Positions 8,145 through 15,177 of a DNA stretch of 18,789 nt are shown here, piece by piece. The DNA comes from CAWUJT01 sp963922715 (GTDB lineage: Bacteria > Pseudomonadota > Alphaproteobacteria > Rhodobacterales > Rhodobacteraceae): contig CAWUJT010000040.1 of assembly GCA_963922715.1 (NCBI GenBank), positions 1 to 18,789 of the forward strand, read 5' to 3'. Both the position numbers and the translations under genes were made by a program. The notes under the pieces are model-generated. The model ran no database searches and was not told the origin of the DNA. It worked only from the letters and a program-made list of their open reading frames with translations. How positions within the stretch are numbered: position 1 is the stretch's first letter; each line of letters starts with the position of its first letter.

Positions 8145-8173
8145 TTGATCGTCAGTGACGTTTGAGGTATTAT
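8145..8173 (+). promoter_or_regulatory. Candidate sigma70-type promoter for hemC
   Basis: TTGATC (8145-8150, 4/6 to TTGACA) and TATTAT (8168-8173, 5/6 to TATAAT) are separated by exactly 17 bases. The predicted transcript start would be near 8180, giving a very short leader before the hemC ATG at 8197. Confidence 0.5.
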
Positions 8174-8176
8174 GAC

Positions 8177-8190
8177 GTGATTGGAGTCAA
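8177..8190. promoter_or_regulatory. FNR/FnrL-like dyad between hemE and hemC
   Basis: GTGAT-N4-GTCAA matches the FNR/CRP-family FNR consensus TTGAT-N4-ATCAA at 8 of 10 positions. It covers the predicted hemC transcript start and ends six bases before the hemC ATG, where binding would repress. Its centre is 62 bases upstream of the hemE ATG, where binding could activate. The identity of the binding protein is inferred. Confidence 0.35.
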
Positions 8191-8196
8191 TATACC

Positions 8197-9144
8197 ATGC
8201 CTCTTGACCTGCCTACCCCTCACACCCCTCTTCGCATTGGAACACGTGGTTCTCCGCTGGCATTGGCACAAGCTTATGAAACCCGAACAAGGCTGATGGA
8301 GGCTTTTGATTGCCCTGAAGATGCTTTCGAAATCGTTGTGATCAAAACAACCGGGGACAGGGTGTTGGATCGCCCCTTGAAAGAGATTGGTGGAAAAGGT
8401 CTTTTTACCCGTGAAATCGAAGACGAGCTTCTCCGGGGCGGGATCGATATAGCTGTTCATTCGATGAAAGACATGCCCGTCGACCAGCCCCAAGGGCTTT
8501 TGTTGGACTGCTATCTTCCCCGAGAAGACGTGCGAGATGCTTTCGTCTCTTTTCAGCACAGCACTTTGGCGGCATTGCCGCATGGGGCGATTGTCGGCTC
8601 TTCTTCGCTCCGACGACGTGCGCAGCTGCGCCATTATCGGCCAGATCTATCTGTGGTCGAATTCCGTGGCAATGTGCAAACACGTATGAAAAAACTCGCC
8701 GATGGCGTTGCAGAGGCGACATTTCTAGCCATGGCCGGTCTTAACCGATTGAATCTGAAAGACGTGCCGCGGGTTCCCCTTGGCGTAGATCAAATGCTTC
8801 CCGCAGTGGCGCAAGGGGCCATTGGCATTGAACGCCGTGCAGATGATACCCGGACTGCGGCTCTGCTCGAAGCCATCCATGATAAAGTCACAGGTCAACG
8901 CCTGGCCGCAGAACGCGCTTATCTCGGGGCGCTAGATGGATCTTGCGAAACACCCATTGCCGGACTTGCCACACTTCAAGGTGGAAACATTAAGCTAGAC
9001 GGTGAAATTTTACGTCCCGATGGCAGCGATATTTTGCAAGCTGACACAACGGGGCCGGTTGAAGACGCAATGAAAATTGGCGAGGCTCTGGGCCTACGGC
9101 TTCGCAAACAAGCGCCCAGAGGATTTTTTGATTGGCTGGATTGA
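8197..9144 (+). CDS. hemC: Hydroxymethylbilane synthase (porphobilinogen deaminase)
   Basis: Joins four porphobilinogen units into hydroxymethylbilane in the cytoplasm, using a covalently bound dipyrromethane cofactor. It has 315 residues. Family motifs are in order: R-I-G-T-R-G-S-P-L-A-L-A-Q-A at 13-26, K-T-T-G-D near 52, G-G-K-G-L-F-T-R-E-I-E near 65-75, D-I-A-V-H-S-M-K-D-M-P near 85-95 (the catalytic Asp lies in this stretch), S-S-S-L-R-R-R-A-Q-L near 133-142 and F-R-G-N-V-Q-T-R near 155. The cofactor cysteine is C250 in L-D-G-S-C-E-T-P-I-A-G. It is divergent from hemE. The only nearby ribosome-site match (GGAG, 8183-8186) lies within the FNR-like dyad. Confidence 0.97.
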   Translation: MPLDLPTPHTPLRIGTRGSPLALAQAYETRTRLMEAFDCPEDAFEIVVIKTTGDRVLDRPLKEIGGKGLFTREIEDELLRGGIDIAVHSMKDMPVDQPQGLLLDCYLPREDVRDAFVSFQHSTLAALPHGAIVGSSSLRRRAQLRHYRPDLSVVEFRGNVQTRMKKLADGVAEATFLAMAGLNRLNLKDVPRVPLGVDQMLPAVAQGAIGIERRADDTRTAALLEAIHDKVTGQRLAAERAYLGALDGSCETPIAGLATLQGGNIKLDGEILRPDGSDILQADTTGPVEDAMKIGEALGLRLRKQAPRGFFDWLD

Positions 9145-9208
9145 GAGACCGTGAACAGTAGCTGTGTTGTAGAAACCGTCTACTATACATCACAGGGCCA
9201 AAATTGAT

Positions 9209-9264
9209 GCGCTGTTTTGGGTTATGATTGTGTTCATGACTTTCTGACGAATTTCAAACAGCGC
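9209..9264. terminator. Long-loop inverted repeat between hemC and response regulator ends
   Basis: GCGCTGTTT (9209-9217) and AAACAGCGC (9256-9264) are perfect 9-bp arms separated by 38 bases. The right arm lies in the last codons of the convergent response regulator. It may act as a bidirectional transcription end, but the long loop makes this weak. Confidence 0.25.
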
Positions 9265-9961
9265 GACGTTGTTTCAGTCGTGCACCCAGCAAACGTCGAA
9301 TGCGCGCACGCGTTTCATCGGAAACATTAGGCTTCAGCATTGCCTCTGCTTCTTTGATGAGGTCTTCGTCGCGCCCAGTTTGCGCAAGACTGCGCAAAAA
9401 CGCGCCAATATAACCCGAAGGTGTTGTCTTGTCCTCCAGCAAACGCATGGCTTGGGAAAGATCTTCATCCAGCGCGAAAAGATCAGGTGTTACGGTTTCA
9501 GAGGTCAGGGACCGTAGACCTTTTGGTTGCGCCTCTGGCGGTAAATGCTTTAATATAGACTGTTGAAAAGCTGCAAGGCTTTCGATCGGTTTGGCTAAGT
9601 ATTCATCCGCCCCCAACCTCAAAGCCTCTGCCTCTAGATCCAAACATCCTTGACCGCTTGTTGCAATCAAAACCGTTGGTCTTTGGACGGCAGCGTGCAG
9701 TGTTGCGATTAAATCAAGCCCCGATCCGTCTGGCAAACCCAAATCGACGATAGCAACAGTAGGGCGGTACGTCCGCAAATGATTGTTCGCGGCAGCCAGG
9801 CAATCTGCACGTCTAATCCGGGCCCCTGATCGTAAGCAAAGAAGCCGAAGCGCTTCTGAGGCATAGCGGCTGTCTTCCACAACCAAAACGGTTGCGCCAC
9901 GAAGCGGGCGTTGTGCTGTCGGTTGGTGTGTAGAAATCCCTAAATCTTCAAAATCTTCCAT
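9254..9961 (-). CDS. Response regulator with REC domain and unassigned C-terminus
   Basis: Two-component receiver protein, 235 residues. The receiver domain spans about 23-140: acidic pair E29-D30 in V-L-V-V-E-D, phospho-acceptor D73 in A-I-V-D-L-G-L-P-D-G-S-G, T101 in I-A-T-S-G and K124 in Y-L-A-K-P-I, all four hallmarks. Residues 145-235 are charged and probably helical, with no DNA-binding, GGDEF, EAL or HPt motif that I can recognise. ATG 9961 is chosen because CGGAG lies eight bases before it; a GTG three codons upstream overlaps that site. No histidine kinase lies in the window, so the partner is unknown. It is convergent with hemC and divergent from the epimerase gene. Confidence 0.88.
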   Translation of the reverse strand: MEDFEDLGISTHQPTAQRPLRGATVLVVEDSRYASEALRLLCLRSGARIRRADCLAAANNHLRTYRPTVAIVDLGLPDGSGLDLIATLHAAVQRPTVLIATSGQGCLDLEAEALRLGADEYLAKPIESLAAFQQSILKHLPPEAQPKGLRSLTSETVTPDLFALDEDLSQAMRLLEDKTTPSGYIGAFLRSLAQTGRDEDLIKEAEAMLKPNVSDETRARIRRLLGARLKQRRAV

Positions 9962-10096
9962 TGCGCCCACTCCGATTCTTGCTCACGAAAGGATTTCAGG
10001 GTGTTCATCCTAAGACGACGTAAATGAAACCGGCTTTTCTCCTTGTTTAGACGTGAACGCGTCTGCATAACGATGAAAATTTTAAGGGAGTAAGAT

Positions 10097-10501
10097 ATGA
10101 TCGGACGCCTGAACCATGTGGCTATTGCCGTGCCTGACCTTACCAAAGCGGCCGCGCAGTATCGCGATACCCTTGGTGCTGATGTTGGCCCGCCCCAAGA
10201 GGAGCCAGAGCATGGCGTTTGTGTGGTTTTCATCACCTTGCCGAATACCAAAATTGAACTCCTCCACCCCCTCGGAGAGAATAGCCCAATTCAAGGGTTT
10301 TTGGATAAAAACCCATCAGGCGGGATCCATCATATATGCTATGAGGTTGCCGATATATCGGCGGCCCGGGATCAACTTGTCGCAAAGGGCGCACGGGTAT
10401 TGGGAACAGGGGAGCCTAAAATCGGTGCGCACGGGAAACCCGTTTTGTTTTTACATCCTAAGGATTTTACGGGCACATTGGTTGAGCTGGAGCAAGCGTA
10501 A
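10097..10501 (+). CDS. mce: Methylmalonyl-CoA epimerase
   Basis: Metal-dependent enzyme of the vicinal oxygen chelate (glyoxalase) superfamily that interconverts (2R)- and (2S)-methylmalonyl-CoA, for propionyl-CoA use or the ethylmalonyl-CoA pathway. It has 134 residues, the usual length. Metal ligands sit as expected: H7 in L-N-H-V-A-I-A-V-P-D-L, a histidine in G-G-I-H-H-I-C at 75-81, and E130 in L-V-E-L-E-Q-A. The L-P-N-T-K-I-E-L-L-H-P stretch at 48-58 is also typical. The start follows AAGGGAG with suitable spacing. Its stop overlaps the start of the next gene (TAATG), so the two are translated together. A weak upstream promoter (TTGTTT-17-CATAAC, 10043-10071) encloses the small dyad AGACG/CGTCT. 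Confidence 0.93.
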   Translation: MIGRLNHVAIAVPDLTKAAAQYRDTLGADVGPPQEEPEHGVCVVFITLPNTKIELLHPLGENSPIQGFLDKNPSGGIHHICYEVADISAARDQLVAKGARVLGTGEPKIGAHGKPVLFLHPKDFTGTLVELEQA

Positions 10502-10788
10502 TGGGTGTTTTTTCAGCCTTAGTTCTTTTTGCTATGATTTGGTTTGTCACACTTCTGGTGGTTCTTGTTATCCGTCAACCGAGCCAAGCAGAAACAGGTC
10601 AGGTCGTTCGGGGAACGCATGCCGGGGCACCGGCTGATCCGCAACTCAAACGCCGTGTTGTGATTACAACGGCAATAAGCTTTATGTTCTGGGTGCCTTT
10701 GGTGTGGATCATCGCTTCTGGCCGCTTCACGATAGAGGATATTGATGTGATCCGACGCCTCATAGACACGCATGGGTCAGGATCTTAA
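10501..10788 (+). CDS. DUF1467 family small membrane protein
   Basis: 95-residue inner-membrane protein with two hydrophobic helices (about 5-24 and 54-72). The loop between them has Q-V-V-R-G-T-H-A-G-A-P-A-D-P-Q-L-K-R-R, which matches the conserved core of DUF1467 proteins in alphaproteobacteria. The function is unknown. Its ATG overlaps the stop of the epimerase gene by one base, so the two share an mRNA. The pairing suggests a linked history, but I know of no shown functional tie. It ends six bases before the end of folD on the opposite strand. Confidence 0.85.
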   Translation: MGVFSALVLFAMIWFVTLLVVLVIRQPSQAETGQVVRGTHAGAPADPQLKRRVVITTAISFMFWVPLVWIIASGRFTIEDIDVIRRLIDTHGSGS

Positions 10789-10794
10789 AACACC

Positions 10795-11682
10795 TTACAC
10801 CGTCAAATCCACTGGGGGCTCCACCCCATGAATGCGGCAGGCCGAGGTCACAGTGTTGGCCAAAAGACAAGCAATTGTCATAGGGCCAATGCCCCCTGGC
10901 ACAGGTGTGATTGCGCCGGCCACAGTTGCACAACTTTCAAAGTGGCAGTCACCCACAAGGCGCGTTTCCCCACCTTGCTCAACCCGATTGATACCCACGT
11001 CAATCACAGTTGCACCTGGTTTCAGCCACGCCCCTTGGACCATCTCAGGCCGCCCGACAGCGGCGACAACAATGTCTGCCCGGCGCACCACATCAGGCAG
11101 GTCTTCTGTACGGCTATGGGCGATGGTGACCGTGCAGCTGTCGGCCAGCAAAAGCTGGGCCATCGGTTTGCCCACGATGTTGGAGCGCCCAATGACCACC
11201 GCCTCTGCCCCTGCAAGGGTCCCAAGGTGATCGCGTAACAACATCAAAGAACCTAGGGGCGTACAAGGCACCATCGCCTTTTGACCAACAGCCAACCGCC
11301 CGACATTTTCGATGTGAAACCCATCCACATCCTTTGTCGGATTAATCGCGTTGATTACAAGATTGGCGTTCAAATGATCGGGCAAAGGCAGTTGCACCAG
11401 AATGCCGTGGATCAGAGGGTCTGCATTCAGCTCTCCAATCAACCGTAAAAGCTCAGCCTCTTCGGTGTGGGCTGGGAGGCGATGCTCCACGCTCTTCATC
11501 CCCACTTCCAAAGTCATCTTACCTTTGGAGCGCACGTAAACCTGGCTTGCCGGGTCCTCCCCCACCAGCACAACCGCCAATCCAGGCTGTAACGCATGAT
11601 CCGATTGCAAGCGTCTTACATGATCTGCAATCTCGGCACGCAGACGTGCGGCAAAGGCTTTGCCATCAATGATCTTCGCCAT
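10795..11682 (-). CDS. folD: Bifunctional methylene-THF dehydrogenase / methenyl-THF cyclohydrolase
   Basis: Interconverts 5,10-methylene-, methenyl- and 10-formyl-tetrahydrofolate with NADP in the cytoplasm. It has 295 residues. Catalytic Y49 and K53 lie in the S-Q-V-Y-V-R-S-K motif. Further family motifs are G-I-L-V-Q-L-P-L-P near 94-102, K-D-V-D-G-F near 117-122, P-C-T-P-L-G, the NADP-binding G-R-S-N-I-V-G-K-P, and I-T-P-V-P-G-G-I-G-P-M-T near the C-terminus. The start is ATG 11682 after AAGGA about ten bases upstream. It follows the chorismate mutase gene on the same strand with an 82-base gap. Confidence 0.97.
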   Translation of the reverse strand: MAKIIDGKAFAARLRAEIADHVRRLQSDHALQPGLAVVLVGEDPASQVYVRSKGKMTLEVGMKSVEHRLPAHTEEAELLRLIGELNADPLIHGILVQLPLPDHLNANLVINAINPTKDVDGFHIENVGRLAVGQKAMVPCTPLGSLMLLRDHLGTLAGAEAVVIGRSNIVGKPMAQLLLADSCTVTIAHSRTEDLPDVVRRADIVVAAVGRPEMVQGAWLKPGATVIDVGINRVEQGGETRLVGDCHFESCATVAGAITPVPGGIGPMTIACLLANTVTSACRIHGVEPPVDLTV

Positions 11683-11764
11683 AAGTGTTGCGTCCTTCTA
11701 TTGCCCGGATTCACAGCCCTAAAAAGCACCGCTGAGATAGAAACTCAATCATATATGGACAGGA

Positions 11765-12076
11765 TTATTGGAGTTCTGATGTCTTCAAGGCCAAAATCTT
11801 GTCTTCACGCTCAATCGACCATGCGATCAAGAGACGCCAAAGGCGCTCGACCAAGACCGGATCAAGCCCAGTCTGCAGAGCACTGTGTTTAACCTTACTG
11901 ACAACCTCTTCCACACGGTCGGGGATATTGGCGGGCAACCCTTCCGCTTGCTTGAGTGTAATGGCGCGATCGATATAGGCCGCGCGTTTTGCCAGCGCCG
12001 CCACCAACTCTGTGTCCAAAGCATCTATGGCCGCGCGCAATTCCCGCATCGTTGTGCACTCCTCCGCCGCTCGCAT
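11765..12076 (-). CDS. Chorismate mutase (AroQ class)
   Basis: All-helical single-domain enzyme of 103 residues that rearranges chorismate to prephenate for phenylalanine and tyrosine synthesis. The spacing of the polar active-site residues matches the E. coli AroQ domain (R11, R28, K39, R51, S84): here R14, R31, K42, R54 and S87. The position of E. coli Gln88 is a glutamate (E91), and Glu52 is replaced by V55. ATG 12076 follows AAGGAG by seven bases; an internal ATG at codon 10 also has GGAGGAG upstream, so two starts are possible. No signal peptide is seen, so it acts in the cytoplasm. It lies directly upstream of folD on the same strand. A salicylate-type isochorismate pyruvate lyase is a less likely alternative. 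Confidence 0.88.
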   Translation of the reverse strand: MRAAEECTTMRELRAAIDALDTELVAALAKRAAYIDRAITLKQAEGLPANIPDRVEEVVSKVKHSALQTGLDPVLVERLWRLLIAWSIEREDKILALKTSELQ

Positions 12077-12295
12077 CTTTACTCTCCTTCGTCAGTACAT
12101 ATGATATTTACTTAGGCCTGATACGCCCAAGTTAAACGTTTCCAAACTTTGCGACATATGTTAGGCACATTATGAGCGCATTTTTGGTCTAAGCCGCTAT
12201 GCATTGTGGAACGAACGTTGTTTTCTGCGTAAAATAGACACTGAAAGCCCAAATTGTTTGTTGCTGTAATAGGTTTGAATAACTGTATAACAAAT

Positions 12296-12718
12296 TCAAT
12301 CTGGCAAAAGAGCATACGCCAAAAGACGTTTGAGCGCTTTTCTTTCAGAGTGTGATAGGGGCTTTAGAACTTCATCGATCACTGTTGCAACGGCTTGCAT
12401 CAACTCTTCTACGACTCTTTCCCCTTCGGACGTAAGTGAAACCAAGCTAACACGTCCATCGTCTTGGCAAGGCTCTCGCTGGACAAGTCCTTTTGTCTCA
12501 AGTGATTGGATGGTACGTGTCATTTGCGATTTGTCGCGGACAATCCGTTTTGTGAGTTTGTTTAAACTCGGTCGTCCCATATCAGACAATGTCATAAGAA
12601 TTATGCCACCACTAGGTCCTACAGACTCTCGGTCAAAATCTGGAGCGCGTTTTTGTAACCCGAAATGGATGTGTCGCATAAAGCGATCCATAAGAAGTGC
12701 GAGTTCTATGTCTTGCAT
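12296..12718 (-). CDS. MarR-family transcriptional regulator
   Basis: 140-residue winged-helix DNA-binding protein that should act as a dimer. The helix-turn-helix covers about 50-80 (R-P-S-L-N-K-L-T-K-R-I-V-R-D-K-S-Q-M-T-R-T-I-x-S-L-E), followed by the wing with D-D-G-R-V-S-L-V-S-L-T-S-E-G at 86-99; the D-x-R wing motif is the clearest MarR mark. The flanking N- and C-terminal helices form the dimer interface. It is divergent from a membrane protein gene across about 100 bases that contain an operator-like dyad, so it probably controls both. The ligand is unknown. The surroundings are more AT-rich than neighbouring genes. Confidence 0.9.
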   Translation of the reverse strand: MQDIELALLMDRFMRHIHFGLQKRAPDFDRESVGPSGGIILMTLSDMGRPSLNKLTKRIVRDKSQMTRTIQSLETKGLVQREPCQDDGRVSLVSLTSEGERVVEELMQAVATVIDEVLKPLSHSERKALKRLLAYALLPD

Positions 12719-12731
12719 TTTGTCTCATTAG

Positions 12732-12770
12732 TTGATTAAGTCCACTTTATGGTTTGGTGGACAATGTCAA
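12732..12770. promoter_or_regulatory. Operator-like dyad between marR-type gene and membrane protein gene
   Basis: Arms TTGATTAAGTCCAC (12732-12745) and GTGGACAATGTCAA (12757-12770) pair at 10 of 14 positions, with a perfect GTCCAC/GTGGAC core, around an 11-base centre. It lies 14 bases upstream of the regulator ATG. The position and symmetry suggest autoregulation by the MarR-type protein. Confidence 0.55.
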
Positions 12771-12819
12771 CCTAATCGGGGTCTAATCTTATTACAATAA
12801 CTTGCAAAGGAGACATGAC

Positions 12820-13263
12820 ATGAAAGCCCTTCACATCAAAGCCTTGAAAATTGCGGCCCTTCTTTGGATCATATGGGGACTTGTGCATGCTCTCGCCGGA
12901 ATAATAGTGCTGTCCAGTGATGCTACGGGTGGTTTTCAGGCGATTGCTGATGGCGTAGATGCTGCTTCGCTAGAAGCGGAGTATCATCCGGCTGTAGGTG
13001 GTATACTTAATCAACATGGTTGGAACCTTGCTTGGTTTGGAATTATGACACTTATCGGGGCCGTGTTCATCTGGCGACAGAATATTACAGCGATTTGGGT
13101 AACTGGGATGGTAGGTGGTTTAGCTGATCTGGGCTATTTATTTTTTGTTGATCTTCCTGGTTACGTCAATTTTTTCCCCGGAACAGTTATGACTTTCATT
13201 TCCGGTACGGCCATTGTGTTGAGTTTTTGGGTATGGCTTACAAATCGAAACGTCCCAGCATAA
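12820..13263 (+). CDS. Unrecognised four-helix membrane protein
   Basis: 147-residue protein that I cannot assign to a named family. Hydrophobic helices are visible at about 9-31, 66-86, 90-111 and 119-141. The loop between the first two is polar and acidic (residues 33-65) and ends in N-Q-H-G-W-N-L-A-W-F-G, where His and Trp cluster at the membrane face. There is no signal peptide cleavage site, so the first helix is probably retained. ATG 12820 follows AAGGAGA by six bases; the frame upstream of it is only the ribosome site. It is divergent from the MarR-type regulator, which makes a stress-responsive or small-molecule-responsive role plausible, but this is inference. Base composition is more AT-rich than in the metabolic neighbours. 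Confidence 0.8.
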   Translation: MKALHIKALKIAALLWIIWGLVHALAGIIVLSSDATGGFQAIADGVDAASLEAEYHPAVGGILNQHGWNLAWFGIMTLIGAVFIWRQNITAIWVTGMVGGLADLGYLFFVDLPGYVNFFPGTVMTFISGTAIVLSFWVWLTNRNVPA

Positions 13264-13300
13264 GTGCTTCTCACACATATTTTATGAAACGGACCTTAGC

Positions 13301-13318
13301 GTGATATAAAAGTATCAC
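13301..13318. terminator. Weak hairpin between convergent membrane protein gene and fhs
   Basis: GTGATA (13301-13306) and TATCAC (13313-13318) are perfect 6-bp arms with the loop TAAAAG. They sit in the 106-base gap between two convergent genes. No T-run follows on either strand, so a terminator role is tentative. Confidence 0.3.
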
Positions 13319-13369
13319 ATTCCCTGCACTTATACATTATGCTGTGTGTCGTGTGGCTAAAGTCCTTCT

Positions 13370-15052
13370 TCAGAACAGCCCTTCAATCTGTCCTTCTGTG
13401 TTGAGGCGGATGTTTTGGGCGGCGGGGGTACGGGGCAGGCCCGGCATGGTCATGATCTCTCCGCAAATCACCACTACAAACCCCGCGCCTGCAGACAACC
13501 GCACCTCTCGAACAGGCACCGCATGTCCCGTCGGCGCGCCGCGCAAATTCGGATCGGTTGAGAAGGAATATTGCGTTTTCGCCATACAGATTGGCAAATG
13601 CCCATAGCCCTGGTCTTCCCACATACGCAGTTGATCGCGGATTTTTTTATCCGCCAGCACCTCATCGGCGCGGTAAATGCCCTTGGCAATGCGCTCTATT
13701 TTGTCAAAGAGGCTCATGTCATCGGCATAGAGCGGGGCAAATTGGCTGATCCCACTGTCTGCGATTTCTGCCACGCGGGTCGCAAGTTCAGCCGTCCCTT
13801 CAGAGCCGAGCGCCCAGTGACGCGCCACAATCGCCTCGGCCCCTTGGCTGGCCACATAGGTTTTGATCGCCGCGATCTCAGCCTCTGTATCGCTGACAAA
13901 ATGGTTGATCGCCACGACAACCGGCACCCCAAAGCTTTTGAGATTGCCGATGTGGCGGCCCAGGTTGGCACAGCCGCTTTCAACAGCGGCTACGTCTTCT
14001 GTGCCGAGGTCGGCCTTCGCCACACCGCCGTTCATCTTCATTGCCCGCACTGTCGCAACAAGCACCACACAATCCGGCGCAAGACCGGCTTTGCGGCATT
14101 TGATGTTCATAAACTTCTCTGCCCCCAGATCCGCGCCAAAGCCCGCCTCTGTCACCACATAATCCGCCAGTTTTAACGCCGTGGTTGTGGCAATCACGGA
14201 ATTGCACCCGTGGGCGATGTTGGCAAAAGGACCACCGTGCACAAAAGCGGGATTGTTTTCGAGCGTCTGGACCAGGTTGGGCTGCATTGCATCTTTCAGC
14301 AGAACCGTCATCGCACCTTCCGCCCCAATGTCGCGACAATAAACGGGAGAGCGGTCTCGACGATACGCCACGATCATGTCGCCCAGGCGTTTCTCAAGAT
14401 CGTTCAGGTCTTTTGCTAGGCACAAAATGGCCATGACCTCAGAGGCCACGGTGATGTCAAACCCCGTCTCACGCGGGAAACCGTTGGAAACACCGCCAAG
14501 AGAGGCAGTGACCTGCCGCAGCGCCCGGTCATTCATATCGACAACCCGGCGCCAAACCACGCGACGGGTATCAATCTCAAGATCGTTGCCCCAGTAAATG
14601 TGATTGTCGATCATCGCGGCCAGCAGTGAATGGGCCGAGGTGATGGCGTGGAAATCCCCCGTGAAGTGAAGGTTCATGTCTTCCATCGGCACGATCTGTG
14701 CATACCCGCCGCCGGCGGCCCCGCCTTTCATACCAAAATTCGGGCCGAGTGAGGCCTCGCGTATACAGATCATCGCTTTTTTGCCGATGCGGTTTAGCCC
14801 ATCCCCTAGGCCAACCGTTGTGGTCGTTTTGCCCTCACCGGCGGGCGTTGGGTTGATCGCTGTGACCAAGATAAGTTTACCACTGGGACGGTCTTGAAGA
14901 GAGTTTATAAACGATTGTCCAACTTTTGCTTTGTCGTGGCCATAGGGTTGCAAATCTGTAAGCGGAATCCCAAGATCCGTGCCAATGTCTTGTATAGGGC
15001 GTTTCTTTGCCGCGCGGGCGATTTCAATATCAGATTTATGGACCATGTGCAT
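13370..15052 (-). CDS. fhs: Formate-tetrahydrofolate ligase
   Basis: Joins formate and tetrahydrofolate at the cost of ATP to give 10-formyl-THF in the cytoplasm. It has 560 residues, the normal length. The ATP-binding loop is T-P-A-G-E-G-K-T-T at 69-77, followed by the family stretches R-E-A-S-L-G-P-N-F-G-M-K-G-G-A-A-G-G-G at 98-116 and N-L-H-F-T-G-D-F-H-A-I at 127-137. Two starts are possible: ATG 15052 and ATG 15046, neither with a clear Shine-Dalgarno site. Together with FolD it supplies one-carbon units; formate may come from methylated compounds or formaldehyde. It is separated from the folD/chorismate mutase pair by the MarR module. The upstream region has dyads (15105-15149). Confidence 0.97.
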   Translation of the reverse strand: MHMVHKSDIEIARAAKKRPIQDIGTDLGIPLTDLQPYGHDKAKVGQSFINSLQDRPSGKLILVTAINPTPAGEGKTTTTVGLGDGLNRIGKKAMICIREASLGPNFGMKGGAAGGGYAQIVPMEDMNLHFTGDFHAITSAHSLLAAMIDNHIYWGNDLEIDTRRVVWRRVVDMNDRALRQVTASLGGVSNGFPRETGFDITVASEVMAILCLAKDLNDLEKRLGDMIVAYRRDRSPVYCRDIGAEGAMTVLLKDAMQPNLVQTLENNPAFVHGGPFANIAHGCNSVIATTTALKLADYVVTEAGFGADLGAEKFMNIKCRKAGLAPDCVVLVATVRAMKMNGGVAKADLGTEDVAAVESGCANLGRHIGNLKSFGVPVVVAINHFVSDTEAEIAAIKTYVASQGAEAIVARHWALGSEGTAELATRVAEIADSGISQFAPLYADDMSLFDKIERIAKGIYRADEVLADKKIRDQLRMWEDQGYGHLPICMAKTQYSFSTDPNLRGAPTGHAVPVREVRLSAGAGFVVVICGEIMTMPGLPRTPAAQNIRLNTEGQIEGLF

Positions 15053-15104
15053 CTTTCTGTAGCATTGGAGAATTTATGTGTTGCTATAGCGCCCTGAACA
15101 CCTC

Positions 15105-15149
15105 AAGAGGACCTCTTTTGCGACCTCCAGAGTTCCGGAACCGTCGGAG
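15105..15149 (-). promoter_or_regulatory. Dyad-rich leader or operator upstream of fhs
   Basis: AAGAGG-A-CCTCTT (15105-15117) and the palindrome GTTCCGGAAC (15132-15141) lie 12-15 bases apart. The second is enclosed by CTCC (15125-15128) and GGAG (15146-15149). GACCTC is repeated at 15110-15115 and 15122-15127. This lies 53-97 bases upstream of the fhs ATG, so it could be a folded 5' leader of fhs mRNA or protein-binding sites. I do not recognise a known riboswitch class. Confidence 0.35.
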
Positions 15150-15177
15150 ACCGCTTTAGACAAAATGCGCGCCAGAA

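Noticed and set aside
12112..12315. 67-codon ORF on the minus strand downstream of the MarR-type gene
   Set aside because: It overlaps the end of the regulator gene, has no family features or ribosome site and has the composition of intergenic DNA.
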